From contig NZ_CP037993.1 in NCBI RefSeq assembly GCF_004367745.1, positions 4,092,001-4,156,000 of the forward strand: 64,000 bases of DNA, read 5' to 3'. The translations under genes were made by a program, and so were the position numbers. Positions 40,358-49,914 of the stretch are shown here, in pieces; the stretch's first letter is position 1, and every line of letters begins with the position of its first letter. Source of the DNA: Herbaspirillum huttiense. GTDB taxonomy: Bacteria; Pseudomonadota; Gammaproteobacteria; Burkholderiales; Burkholderiaceae_D. The notes under the pieces were generated by a model. It had not been told where the DNA came from. It was given only the letters and a program-made list of their open reading frames with translations, and did not search any database.

Positions 40358-40831
40358 ATGCGCGCAACCGGATTCTCGCTCATTGAACTCATGGTGGTGC
40401 TGCTGATCGCGGCCCTGGTGCTGGCCGCCGGCATCCCGGCGCTGCAACAGCTCTCCACCGAACACCAGCTGGCGGCGGCCGGCAGCGATTTCTTCCACGG
40501 CGTGCAACTGACCCGCTCCGAAGCCCTGCGCGCCGGCCGCCGCGCCGAGATGCGTCCGCGCGATGGCCGCGACTGGCAGAGCGGCTGGGAGATCCGGGTC
40601 GGACAACAAGTGGTCGCCCATCATCGCGCTCTGGAGGTCGGCATCGCCGTGGCCTACACCACCGGCGGCGAACTGGTGGCTTACCAGCCGGACGGCCAGC
40701 CGGTCACGCGCGGCAGCTGGTACTTCAGCAGCGGCGTGAACTCGCGTGCGGTGGTGATCAACTTCCTGGGGCGGGTACGGATCTGCAATCCCGTCCTCGA
40801 TAACCAGTGCAGCCTGGCCGCGCCCGAGTAG
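40358..40831 (+). CDS. fimT: GspH/FimT-type pseudopilin
   Basis: 157 residues with TG^FSLIELMVVLLIAALVLA (Glu +5) and the GspH/FimT fold: QLTRSEALRAGRRAEM and the C-terminal LGRVRICNPVLDNQCSL with a Cys pair. FimT-type pseudopilins take part in pilus assembly and, in some species, DNA uptake. Last gene of the minor pilin operon; in many relatives fimT is first rather than last. Confidence 0.88.
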   Translation: MRATGFSLIELMVVLLIAALVLAAGIPALQQLSTEHQLAAAGSDFFHGVQLTRSEALRAGRRAEMRPRDGRDWQSGWEIRVGQQVVAHHRALEVGIAVAYTTGGELVAYQPDGQPVTRGSWYFSSGVNSRAVVINFLGRVRICNPVLDNQCSLAAPE

Positions 40832-40850
40832 ATCGCCGGTGCCGCCGGCC

Positions 40851-40881
40851 TTGCGGGCGATCCGGCAAAGCCGTGTATATT
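40851..40881 (+). promoter_or_regulatory. Candidate ribD promoter
   Basis: TTGCGG (40851-40856), 19-bp spacer, TATATT (40876-40881), about 60 bp upstream of ribD. The long spacer lowers confidence. No FMN riboswitch fold is evident here. Confidence 0.35.
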
Positions 40882-40939
40882 GACGGGCATCCGGCCTCGC
40901 CCCTGGCAGGCCTTGCCGCCTATTTCGTGTTAGCACACC

Positions 40940-42061
40940 ATGACTTCCACTGCAGATCCGCTCTACCTGTTCGACATCGAGAATGACCAGCAAGCCATGG
41001 CCCTGGCCTTGCTGCAAGCCGGCTTCGGCATGCTCGACACCACCCCCAATCCGCGCGTGGGCTGCGTCATCGTCAAGGACAGGCGCATCATCGGTGCCGG
41101 CTTCACCCAGCCGCCCGGCGGCAACCACGCCGAAATCCAGGCCATGGCCGATGCCGCCGCACGCGGACACGAGGTGCGCGGTGCCACCGTCTACGTCACG
41201 CTGGAACCGTGCAGCCATTTCGGCCGCACCCCGCCCTGTGCCGATGCGCTGGTGCGCGCCGGCGTGGCACGCGTGGTTGCCGCCATTGCCGACCCCAACC
41301 CGCTGGTCGCGGGACAGGGCCTGGCCCGCCTGCAGGCGGCCGGCATCGAGGTCGCCTGCGGACTGCTGGAGGAAGAGGCGCGCGAGATCAACATCGGCTT
41401 CCTGCATCGCATGCGCACCGGCCGTCCGTGGGTGCGCATGAAGAGCGCCGCCAGCCTGGATGGCAAAACCGCCCTGCACAATGGCGTGAGCCAGTGGATC
41501 ACCAGCCAGGCCGCGCGCGACGACGGCCACATCTGGCGCGCCCGCGCCTGCGCCATCATGGCCGGCATCGGCACCATCCAGAAGGACGATGCGCAACTCA
41601 CCGTGCGCGCCATCGACACCCCGCGCCAGCCGCGCCGCATCGTGGTCGACAGCAAGCTGATCGTCTCGCCCGAAGCGCGCGCGATCCAGGGCGGCAATAC
41701 CTGGGTCTTCACCGCCACCGATGACCGCGAAAAGCGCGCCGCGCTGGAAGCCGAGGGGGCCGAAGTCATCCTGCTGGACAACGCCGAAGGCAAGGTGGAC
41801 CTGCCAGGCCTGGTGCGTGAACTGGGCCAGCGCCAGATCAATGAATTGCACGTGGAAGCCGGCGCCAAGCTCAATGGCGCGCTGATCCGCGCAGGCTGCG
41901 TGGATGAACTGCTGGTCTACCTGGCCCCGGCCCTGATCGGCGATGGCCGCAACATGTTCGAGCTGCCGCCGCTGGAAGACCTCTCGGGCAAGATCGGCAT
42001 CCACTTCCACGAGGTCAAGCAGGTCGGGCCGGATTTGCGTATCCTTGCCCGTTTCGCGTAA
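40940..42061 (+). CDS. ribD: Bifunctional riboflavin deaminase/reductase RibD
   Basis: 373-residue enzyme catalysing deamination then NADPH reduction of the pyrimidine intermediate in riboflavin synthesis. The N-terminal zinc deaminase has NHAEIQAM (His, Glu) and PCSHFGRTPPC (two Cys). The reductase half begins near residue 155 (WVRMKSAASLDGKTAL) and includes VYLAPALIGDGRN. Starts MTSTADPLYLFD. ribE follows 45 bp later, so both likely share a transcript. Confidence 0.96.
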   Translation: MTSTADPLYLFDIENDQQAMALALLQAGFGMLDTTPNPRVGCVIVKDRRIIGAGFTQPPGGNHAEIQAMADAAARGHEVRGATVYVTLEPCSHFGRTPPCADALVRAGVARVVAAIADPNPLVAGQGLARLQAAGIEVACGLLEEEAREINIGFLHRMRTGRPWVRMKSAASLDGKTALHNGVSQWITSQAARDDGHIWRARACAIMAGIGTIQKDDAQLTVRAIDTPRQPRRIVVDSKLIVSPEARAIQGGNTWVFTATDDREKRAALEAEGAEVILLDNAEGKVDLPGLVRELGQRQINELHVEAGAKLNGALIRAGCVDELLVYLAPALIGDGRNMFELPPLEDLSGKIGIHFHEVKQVGPDLRILARFA

Positions 42062-42106
42062 GCGTTTTTGCTTTTTCTTTCAGATTTTTTGTATCAGGAC
42101 TGAATC

Positions 42107-42727
42107 ATGTTTACAGGAATCGTTGCCGCCGTCGGCACCATCACCTCCGTCACCCCTTTGGCAGCCGGCCCTGACGCCGGTGTGCGCCTGAGCATCGATG
42201 CGGGCAGCCTGCCCATGGCCGATGTCGGCCTGGGCGATTCGATTGCGCTCAATGGTGCCTGCATGACCGTAGTGGAGAAGACCGCCAGCGGCTTCACCGT
42301 CGATGTCTCGCGGGAAAGCCTGCGCCTGACGGCCGGGCTGGACGCCCCTGGCGAAGTCAATCTGGAAAAGGCCCTGACCCTGGCCGAGCGCCTGGGCGGC
42401 CACCTGGTCTCCGGCCACGTCGATGGCCTGGGACAGGTGCATTCCTTCGAGCCCGTGGGTGAATCGCGCGAGCTGATCGTTGATGCGCCCAAGGCACTGG
42501 GCAAGTACCTGGCTTACAAAGGATCGATCGTGGTCAATGGCGTGTCGCTGACGGTCAACCGCGTGGAAGATCTGGCCGATGCCTGCCGCTTCTCGATCAA
42601 CCTGATTCCGCATACGGTGGAAGTGACCACGCTCAAGCATTTGAAGGCGGGCAGCAAGGTCAATCTGGAGATTGACCTGATTGCGCGCTATGTGGAGCGC
42701 ATGCTGTCTTCCTCGAACGCTTCCTGA
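42107..42727 (+). CDS. ribE: Riboflavin synthase alpha subunit
   Basis: 206 residues. Two lumazine-binding barrel repeats begin MFTGIVAAVGTITSV (1) and KALTLAERLGGHLVSGHVDG (about 90). The enzyme dismutates two 6,7-dimethyl-8-ribityllumazines to riboflavin. It is the second gene of ribD-ribE. The usual ribBA and ribH partners are not in the window. Confidence 0.96.
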   Translation: MFTGIVAAVGTITSVTPLAAGPDAGVRLSIDAGSLPMADVGLGDSIALNGACMTVVEKTASGFTVDVSRESLRLTAGLDAPGEVNLEKALTLAERLGGHLVSGHVDGLGQVHSFEPVGESRELIVDAPKALGKYLAYKGSIVVNGVSLTVNRVEDLADACRFSINLIPHTVEVTTLKHLKAGSKVNLEIDLIARYVERMLSSSNAS

Positions 42728-42742
42728 GCCCCACGCCTCCCT

Positions 42743-42768
42743 GCAGGTCGTCCTCAGGGGCGGCCTGC
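42743..42768. terminator. Hairpin between convergent ribE and hydrolase genes
   Basis: An 11-bp stem (GCAGGTCGTCC / GGGCGGCCTGC, with G-U pairs) around a 4-nt loop, 15 bp after ribE. It overlaps the last codons of the convergent gene and lacks a T-run, so termination activity is uncertain. Confidence 0.35.
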
Positions 42769-43626
42769 ATCACCGATCTCCGCGATCTCCGCAATCACCG
42801 CACGGCACACCGGAGTGTCTCCATCAGCCAGCGGGAACAGCACCGTGTAGTGATGCGTCTGCGGCACCACGTGATGCGCCACCACCTGCGGCCAGCAGTT
42901 GGCCATCACGGCCGCCTGCAGATGGAATTGCGCGGTCTCCAATTCGCCGATGATGGTATGCATGCGCGTGCCAGTGGGCCCGGCCTGCAGCACCGGTGAG
43001 AGCGCATCCGCACGCTGCTCGTCCAGCGTCAGTGCCTTGTTGAGCGAAGTCGGGATCAACGGCACCAGATCGAACACGCCACTGATGGCAAAGACGGCCT
43101 GCACCGGCAAGGCACTCGCCTGCGCGGCCACGAAGGCCGCCAGATGGCCGCCCGCCGAATGCCCCATCAGCGAGACACGATTCACATCGATGCCCAAGCG
43201 ATCCGCCTGCTGCGCAATGGTGGCAAGCAACGCCTGTACCTCTGCCACCATGTCCTCGATGCGTGCCTGCGGGGCCAGCGAATAATTGATCACCGCCACG
43301 CTGATGCCCGCCTTGACGTAAGGCGCGGCGATGAAGCCGATGTCACGCTTGTCGCCGCCCTGCCAGTAACCACCGTGGATGAACACCAGCAAAGGCCGCT
43401 GCGCCCCTTGCGCACGATAGAAATCGAAGCGCTGAAGCGGTGCATCACCATAGGCGATGTCGGACTCGGTCAGCAAGGTAGTGGCAATGGCGGCCGTCGC
43501 CTGCTGCCACTGCTGCAGCACCTGCGGAAAATCCGGAAAGGCGGCCTTGAGGTTGTAGCCCGCTTCGCACTCGGCGATGGGGCAAAGAACGCGGCGAGCG
43601 TCCGTCTTGACTTGATTGGGGAGCAT
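42754..43626 (-). CDS. Alpha/beta hydrolase, formamidase/esterase-like
   Basis: 290 residues. FIHGGYWQGGDKRDI (HGGxW oxyanion hole, about residues 83-97) and LMGHSAGGHLAAFVA (nucleophile Ser in GHSAGG, about residue 157) with later Asp and His (VVPQTHHYTVL) form the triad. The HGGYW subtype includes kynurenine formamidase-like arylformamidases and carboxylesterases. It lies 72 bp downstream of livF on the same strand, at the end of the aromatic uptake and dioxygenase unit. It may release an aromatic acid from an imported amide or ester; that role is my inference. Confidence 0.85.
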   Translation of the reverse strand: MLPNQVKTDARRVLCPIAECEAGYNLKAAFPDFPQVLQQWQQATAAIATTLLTESDIAYGDAPLQRFDFYRAQGAQRPLLVFIHGGYWQGGDKRDIGFIAAPYVKAGISVAVINYSLAPQARIEDMVAEVQALLATIAQQADRLGIDVNRVSLMGHSAGGHLAAFVAAQASALPVQAVFAISGVFDLVPLIPTSLNKALTLDEQRADALSPVLQAGPTGTRMHTIIGELETAQFHLQAAVMANCWPQVVAHHVVPQTHHYTVLFPLADGDTPVCRAVIAEIAEIGDAGRP

Positions 43627-43636
43627 TCAGTTTTCC

Positions 43637-43661
43637 TTAATGCTGTTTGCCACAGCATTAA
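43637..43661. repeat. Perfect inverted repeat between livF and the hydrolase gene
   Basis: TTAATGCTGT, 5-nt loop, ACAGCATTAA: a perfect 10-bp dyad, 11 bp upstream of the hydrolase ATG. There is no T-run, so an operator or mRNA-processing hairpin is more likely than a terminator. Confidence 0.55.
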
Positions 43662-43698
43662 ACCTGCGTTAATGATCAATATCCGCGCAACAAGCACC

Positions 43699-44405
<707 letters not shown>

Positions 44406-44409
<4 letters not shown>

Positions 44410-45173
44410 TGCGTTTCCTCCTCGCCCAGGTAGGCCAGCTTGACCTCGGCATTGGCGCGGATCTCCTCCACGCTGCCGGTGGCCAGCACCGCCCCCTGTA
44501 CCAGCACCGTCATGCGGTCGGCGAGAGCGAAGACGGCCTCCATGTCATGTTCCACCAGCACCACCGTCAGCTCCTCCTTGAGGGACTGGATCAGCGCGAT
44601 CATGTCGCCGGATTCCTCATGGCCCATGCCGGCCATCGGTTCATCCATCAACAGCACGCGCGGACCGCAGGCGATGGCCAGGCCCACATCCAGCCGGCGC
44701 CGCGCACCATGTGAAAGCTGCGACGACAACTGATGCACGACCTTCTCCAATCCGACCCGGCGCGCCACCGTCATGGCCGCTTCGCGTGCGGCGCGATCAC
44801 TCGCGCTGGCATGGAAGAAGCCATAGCTGCGATGCTGCCCGCGCTGCACGGCCACCTGCAGGTTGTCCAGCACGCTCAGTTCATCGAAGACACTGGTGAT
44901 CTGGAACGAACGCACCAGCCCGGCCGCCACCCGCGCCTGTTCCGCGTGGCCATGCATGGGCTGGCCGAACAGGTGGACCTCGCCCGCATCGGCTGCCAGC
45001 GCCCCGGAAAGCAGGGACAGCAAGGTCGTCTTGCCCGCGCCATTGGGACCGATGATGGCGTGCACGTGGCCCGCTGCAATCTCCAGGTCGACATCGCGCG
45101 TGGCCGCCAGGCCGCCGTAGTTTTTCTTCAGGCCCTTGACCGAGAGGGCCACCGCTGCCTGTTCACGCCCCAT
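44406..45173 (-). CDS. livG: Branched-chain-type ABC transporter ATPase LivG
   Basis: 255 residues. Walker A GPNGAGKTT (about residues 42-50), VRSFQITSVFDELSVLDNL, a variant signature LSHGARRRLDVGLAIA that is normal for LivG proteins of this subgroup, Walker B VLLMDEPMAGMGHEE and H-loop VLVEHDME. Second ATPase of the LIV-type importer; start overlaps livM by 11 bp. Confidence 0.93.
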
Positions 45174-46116
45174 GCTGCTCTCCCTGCTTGAGTGTCTTGC
45201 CGATGGTGGCCAGCGAGCTCACGCCGCGCGGCGCCACCATCACCACCAGCAAGAGGATCAGGCCGACATAGATCTGCCAGTATTCGAAATGGGTGGACAA
45301 CACTTCCTCCAGCAACAGGAAGGCCGCCGCACCGAGCAGGCCGCCGTAGAAATACCCGACCCCGCCCAGCGCCACCATCACCAGCAGGATGCCGGACTGC
45401 GACCAGTGCAGCAGCTTGGGGCTGGCAAAGAGATTGCTCATGCCGATGAGGCTGCCGGCCAGTCCCGCGATGACGGCGGCGATCACGAAGGCCGCCAGCT
45501 TGTAGCGCAGCGCCGGATAGCCGATGGCCTGGGCGCGGCGCTCGTTCTGCCGGATGGCATTCAAGGCCAGCCCGAAGCGCGAGGCCAAGAGCCGCTGTAG
45601 CAGCGCGAAGCTGGCCACCAGCCAGGCCAGCACGACCCAGTAGAAGGCGTTGTCGCCGCTCATGTCGAGACCGAAGCCCAGCAGCGGACGCGCCGTCACC
45701 TGCAGGCCATCGTCGCCGCCGTAATACCGGAAGCCGACGAAGAAGTAGTAGAACAATTGCGCCAGCGCCATGGTGATCATGATGAAATACACCGCCCGCG
45801 TGCGCAGTGCGATCACCCCGATCACCAGACCGACCAGGCCCGTCACCAGCGCAGCCAGCAGCCAGATCAGCGAGGCACTGGTCACGCCATGGAAACTGGC
45901 GATGGCCGTGACATACGCGCCCAGCCCGAAGAACACCGCATGACCAAAACTGACCATGCCGCCGTAACCAAGAATGAAATTGAGGCTGGCCGCCACCATC
46001 GCAAAGATCAGGATGCGGGTGACCACGCCGATGTAGTACTCCATCCCGCTGGCCTGCGCCAGCAGCGGCAGCAGCACCGCCAGGACGAGCAGCAGGGGAA
46101 CGAACAGACGTTGCAT
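45163..46116 (-). CDS. livM: Branched-chain-type ABC transporter permease LivM
   Basis: 317 residues with 8-9 membrane helices; LGYGGMVSFGHAVFFGLGAY and ALRTRAVYFIMITMALAQ are the typical LivM segments, and RQNERRAQAIGYPALRYKL forms the coupling loop towards the ATPase. It is 8 bp after livH and overlaps livG. Confidence 0.93.
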   Translation of the reverse strand: MQRLFVPLLLVLAVLLPLLAQASGMEYYIGVVTRILIFAMVAASLNFILGYGGMVSFGHAVFFGLGAYVTAIASFHGVTSASLIWLLAALVTGLVGLVIGVIALRTRAVYFIMITMALAQLFYYFFVGFRYYGGDDGLQVTARPLLGFGLDMSGDNAFYWVVLAWLVASFALLQRLLASRFGLALNAIRQNERRAQAIGYPALRYKLAAFVIAAVIAGLAGSLIGMSNLFASPKLLHWSQSGILLVMVALGGVGYFYGGLLGAAAFLLLEEVLSTHFEYWQIYVGLILLLVVMVAPRGVSSLATIGKTLKQGEQHGA

Positions 46117-46124
46117 GGGATTCC

Positions 46125-47039
46125 TCAGGGTCGGGCAGGGAACAGGCCGCTGGGGCGCCAGAACAGCACCGCGATCATCACCAGGTAGATCATCATCGAG
46201 CCCAGCGCCGGACCGACCGAGGCGGCCGCATCGGCACTGAGGAAGAGCGCGAAGAGCTGCGGCAGCAAACTGCGCCCCAGCGTATCGACCACGCCCACGA
46301 TGAGCGCACCGATGGCCGCGCCCGGCACCGAGCCGATGCCGCCGATGACCACCACCACGAAGGCCAGGATCAGCACGTCATCGCCCATGCCGGCCTGCAC
46401 CGCCACCAGCGGGCCGAGCATGATGCCCGCCAGCGCCGCCAGCAGCAGCCCGAAGCTGAACACCAGCCGGAACAGCAGGCGGATGTTGATGCCCATGGCC
46501 ATGACCATTTCCAGGTTGTTGGCGCCGGCACGCACCCACATGCCGATGCGCGTGCGGTTGATGAGGAAGTACAGCGCCACGGCCACCACCACGCCCACCG
46601 CCATGACCAGCAGGCGATAACTGGAATACGGCAGCCCGAACAGATTGACCGGCCCGGCGAAGGCCGGCGGCATGTTCAGCGGCAGCGGCTGCGGCCCCCA
46701 GATCATGCGCACGCCATCGTTGAAGATCAGGATGAAGGCGAAGGTGGCCAGCACATGCACCATGTGGTCCTTCTTGTAGAGCCGCCGGAACACCAGCCAC
46801 TCCAGCAGGAAGCCCAGCGCTGCCGTGGCCGGCAGGGCCACCAGCAGGCCCAGCCAGAAGGAACCGCTGGCCCCGGCCACCACCGCCGCCACGTAGGCGC
46901 CGATCATGAAGAAGCTGCCGTGCGCCAGATTCACGAAGTTCATCACGCCAAAGATCAGCGTCAATCCCGAGGCGATCAGGAACAGCATGACGCCGAACTG
47001 CAGGCTGTTGAGCACCTGCTCGAAGATCAGATTACCCAA
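46125..47039 (-). CDS. livH: Branched-chain-type ABC transporter permease LivH
   Basis: 304 residues, about 8 membrane helices; SLQFGVMLFLIASGLTLIFGV and NLAHGSFFMIGAYVAA are the LivH hallmarks, and the cytoplasmic EMVMAMGINIRLLFRLVF is the ATPase contact. Located 12 bp after the binding-protein gene. Confidence 0.93.
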   Translation of the reverse strand: MGNLIFEQVLNSLQFGVMLFLIASGLTLIFGVMNFVNLAHGSFFMIGAYVAAVVAGASGSFWLGLLVALPATAALGFLLEWLVFRRLYKKDHMVHVLATFAFILIFNDGVRMIWGPQPLPLNMPPAFAGPVNLFGLPYSSYRLLVMAVGVVVAVALYFLINRTRIGMWVRAGANNLEMVMAMGINIRLLFRLVFSFGLLLAALAGIMLGPLVAVQAGMGDDVLILAFVVVVIGGIGSVPGAAIGALIVGVVDTLGRSLLPQLFALFLSADAAASVGPALGSMMIYLVMIAVLFWRPSGLFPARP

Positions 47040-47051
47040 GGTGCACCGTCC

Positions 47052-48230
47052 TCAAGGCATCTTGCATTGACCGACGTAGGCGTCGACGTGATCGGGCAGC
47101 AGCGTCTGGGTCATGTTGTTGACGTACTTGCCGTCCGCGCCCTTGGTCACCACCCGCGCATACTGATTCTGGATCGGGAAGTGATTGGCCGCGAACTTGA
47201 AGCCCCCGCGCACCGACTTGAAGTTGGCCGCCTTGATGGCTGCAATAAGGGCCTCGCGATTTTCGACCTTGCCGCCGATGGTTTTGACGGCGCTGTCGAT
47301 CAGCATGGCCGCGTCATACGCCTGGGAAGCGAACATCGAAGGCTGATGGCCGTATTCCTTGATGTAGGCCGCCACGAAGGCGCGGTTCTGTTCATTGGGC
47401 AGGTCGGCCGACCACTGGCCGGTGTTGGCCACGCCGGCGATCAGGTCGCCATTGGAGAGCATCTGCTGGTCGGCATCATAGGCGGGCATCACGCGCACGA
47501 TCTTGGGGTCCATGCCGGCGGCTGCATATTGCTTGACGAAATTCACGCCCATGCCACCCGGCAGGAAGAAATACAGGGCATCGATATTGGCGGCACGCAA
47601 CTGGGCGATTTCAGTGGCGAAATCGAGCTGGCCCAGCTTGGGGAAGAGTTCGACCGCAGGGTCTTTCTTGAGGAAACGCTTGAAGCCCGCCGAGGCATCC
47701 TTGCCCGCCGGATAGTTGGGGGCGATGATGGCCACGCGCTGGTAGCCCTTGTCGGCCATCAGCTTGCCGGCCGCTTCATGGGTGGCGTCGTTCTGGTAGC
47801 TGGCGCTGAAGAAATAGGGATTACAGCCCGCACCGGCCAGTTGCGCCGGACCGGCATTGGCGCTGACCACCACGGTCTTGCTGGCGAAGGCCGCCGGGGC
47901 CACGGCCAGCAGGATGTTGGAATAGACGAAGCCGCTCAGGATATCGACCTTCTCGCGCTTGATGAGGCGGTCCGCGCCCTGCTTGGCGGCATCGGGGCTG
48001 AACTGGTCGTCGACCACGATGACTTCGACGGGCACGCCACCGAGCTTGTTGCCCAGCATCTTCATGGCCAGCATGAAGCCTTCGCGCTCATCCACGCCAG
48101 GGGCACTGGCCGGGCCGCTCAGGGTGGTCAGGAAGCCCACCTTCACCACATCGGCCGCCTGCGCGGACATGCTTGCGCCCGCCGCCATCGCCATCATTAC
48201 CGCACCTGCCACTTTAGTGAGTCGATTCAT
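47052..48230 (-). CDS. livK: Periplasmic substrate-binding protein of the LIV-type importer
   Basis: 392 residues with a signal peptide (MNRLTKVAGAVMMAMAAGAS, cleavage after SAQA) and the type I periplasmic-binding fold: VGFLTTLSGPASAPGVDERE, DILSGFVYSNILLAV, APNYPAGKDASAGFKRF. This subgroup is common for aromatic acids and amides rather than Leu/Ile/Val. ATG 48230 has GAGGGGAA upstream and starts a proper signal peptide, unlike the longer frame. Lies 102 bp after the reductase gene; the only sizeable gap in the operon. Confidence 0.92.
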   Translation of the reverse strand: MNRLTKVAGAVMMAMAAGASMSAQAADVVKVGFLTTLSGPASAPGVDEREGFMLAMKMLGNKLGGVPVEVIVVDDQFSPDAAKQGADRLIKREKVDILSGFVYSNILLAVAPAAFASKTVVVSANAGPAQLAGAGCNPYFFSASYQNDATHEAAGKLMADKGYQRVAIIAPNYPAGKDASAGFKRFLKKDPAVELFPKLGQLDFATEIAQLRAANIDALYFFLPGGMGVNFVKQYAAAGMDPKIVRVMPAYDADQQMLSNGDLIAGVANTGQWSADLPNEQNRAFVAAYIKEYGHQPSMFASQAYDAAMLIDSAVKTIGGKVENREALIAAIKAANFKSVRGGFKFAANHFPIQNQYARVVTKGADGKYVNNMTQTLLPDHVDAYVGQCKMP

Positions 48231-48332
48231 GCCTGGATTCCCCTCTAGATTCTTTGGTTTGAATTCGGTGTGACGCTGGAAGCGCAGCGGCGCGTGAAAC
48301 CTGGATTTCACCGCAAGCCCGGCCTGGAAAAA

Positions 48333-49406
48333 CTATTTACGCAGGTCGGCTTTGGAGACGAAGGCATCCGCAAAGAAAGCCGTCCCCGGCAGGCCGCAGG
48401 TGGCCGTGAAATCGCGCCGCGCTGACTCTACCACGACCGGCGCGCCACAGGCATAGACCTGGTACGACTGCATCGCCGGCACATCCTGCATCACGGCCTG
48501 ATGGACGAATCCGGTGCGTCCGTGCCAGCCACTGGCGGCATCGGCCTCCGACAGCACCGGCACGTAATCAAACCAGGGCAGGCTCGCCGCCCAGTCGCGG
48601 CACAGTGCATCGAGATACAGGTCGGCGGCACGGCGACCGCCCCAGTACAGGCGCATCGCACGCGCGCTGCCGGTGGCGATGGCCTCTTCCACCAGTGCCT
48701 TGACCGGAGCAAATCCTGTGCCACTGGCCAGCAGGATCACCGGCTCGCTGCCCTCGCGCATGAAGAAGCTGCCGGCAGGTCCCTCCAACGAGAACTGCTG
48801 CCCCGGCTGCATGCCGTTGAAGAGGCGGTCCGTGAACAGTCCGCCGGGCAAGTGGCGCACGTGCAGCTCCAGCAGATCGCTGCCGTCCCTGGCATAGGTC
48901 GCCATGGAATAGCTGCGGCGCTGGCCGTCTTCCAGCAGCAGGTCGATGTACTGGCCGGCGCGATAGGATAGCGGCGCTGCACAGCGCAGGCGCAGGATGG
49001 CCACGTCCGGGGCCGCGCGCGTGATGTTTTCCAGCGTGGCCTGCACTGACTGCAATACCGGATCGGTGCTGGCGATGGCGGCTGCGTCACCCTCCCCGCC
49101 CACGCCAACTTCGACCCGGCCCGCAACCACGCGCACCGGGAAGCTGCGCACCGCCTCGGTCACCGGCGCACAGCGCGGCGCACCGCTGCGTATGTCGAAC
49201 AGCCCCTGGTGCAGCGGACACTCGACGCAGCCATCTTCCACATAGCCATCGGAGAGCTTGGCATTGCCGTGGGTACACAAGTCCTTGAGCGCAAAGATCT
49301 CCTCGCCCAGGCGGAACACTGCCACCGCCTGGCTGCCCGCGCGGGCTGCGGCCACTTCGCCCTCGGCGAAATCATCGGCATGGCCGACATCGAACCACTC
49401 GCTCAT
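48333..49406 (-). CDS. Fused Rieske ferredoxin and flavin reductase (dioxygenase electron transfer)
   Basis: 357 residues in two parts. Residues 1-105 are a Rieske 2Fe-2S ferredoxin with CTHG and CPLHQG (ligands Cys and His pairs, about 43-65). Residues 120-350 are an FNR-type reductase with the flavin motif RSYSMATYAR, the nucleotide-binding LLASGTGFAPVKALVEEA and YACGAPVVVESARRDF. This fuses the roles of separate ferredoxin and reductase components (AndAb and AndAa in Burkholderia), though AndAa there is a glutathione-reductase-type flavoprotein, so this reductase is of a different class. It starts 7 bp after the beta subunit gene and feeds electrons to the dioxygenase. Confidence 0.9.
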   Translation of the reverse strand: MSEWFDVGHADDFAEGEVAAARAGSQAVAVFRLGEEIFALKDLCTHGNAKLSDGYVEDGCVECPLHQGLFDIRSGAPRCAPVTEAVRSFPVRVVAGRVEVGVGGEGDAAAIASTDPVLQSVQATLENITRAAPDVAILRLRCAAPLSYRAGQYIDLLLEDGQRRSYSMATYARDGSDLLELHVRHLPGGLFTDRLFNGMQPGQQFSLEGPAGSFFMREGSEPVILLASGTGFAPVKALVEEAIATGSARAMRLYWGGRRAADLYLDALCRDWAASLPWFDYVPVLSEADAASGWHGRTGFVHQAVMQDVPAMQSYQVYACGAPVVVESARRDFTATCGLPGTAFFADAFVSKADLRK

Positions 49407-49413
49407 GGCCGCC

Positions 49414-49914
49414 TCAGATCGGGGTGGCCAACAAGGTCGCCACGCGCAGCGTGTCGTAGATCACGCGGCGGCGCGCATAGCGCCAGCCGGCCTCGGTCCT
49501 GACCACGCGGTCCTCATAGCGGCCGGCCTGGTAGACGAAGGACTCGCCGTTCTGCAAGGTCTGCACCACCACGTAGCTCGATTGCGCATCCACCGAGCCG
49601 TCGGCATTCTGCGAGAACACCAGCCCGGAAGTCATGTGGCGATAGGTGTGCGCCTCGTAGATGTTGGCGTGGCGCAGCGAGAGCACGCGATCCTGCAGCA
49701 TCTTCTTGCTATCGCAGTAAATGATGCCGATGGGCAGGCCGGCATCGGCGTTCTCGCGCGGCACGATTTCATACAGGCAGTCGTCGGTAAAAAACTCCGG
49801 CCACTGTTCCAGGCGGTCGTTGTCGAGCGCATGCACGTAGCGCTCCTGCAGTTGGTGCAGCTCGAACCACAAGCTCATCTGTTCCATGTTTTGCATCTGC
49901 TTTGCCTCGCTCAT
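49414..49914 (-). CDS. andAd: Ring-hydroxylating dioxygenase beta subunit
   Basis: 166 residues with the cone-like small-subunit fold: FELHQLQERYVHALDNDRLEQW at the N-terminus and QTLQNGESFVYQAGRYEDRV near the C-terminus. It completes the alpha3beta3 oxygenase with the gene upstream and is overlapped by 4 bp with it (ATGA). The symbol is by position and family; the salicylate hydroxylase small subunit (NagH) is the main alternative. Confidence 0.88.
   Translation of the reverse strand: MSEAKQMQNMEQMSLWFELHQLQERYVHALDNDRLEQWPEFFTDDCLYEIVPRENADAGLPIGIIYCDSKKMLQDRVLSLRHANIYEAHTYRHMTSGLVFSQNADGSVDAQSSYVVVQTLQNGESFVYQAGRYEDRVVRTEAGWRYARRRVIYDTLRVATLLATPI

Noticed and set aside
42062..42106. FMN riboswitch in front of ribE
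   Set aside because: The gap is only 45 bp and shows no RFN-type conserved elements; the region before ribD also lacks them.
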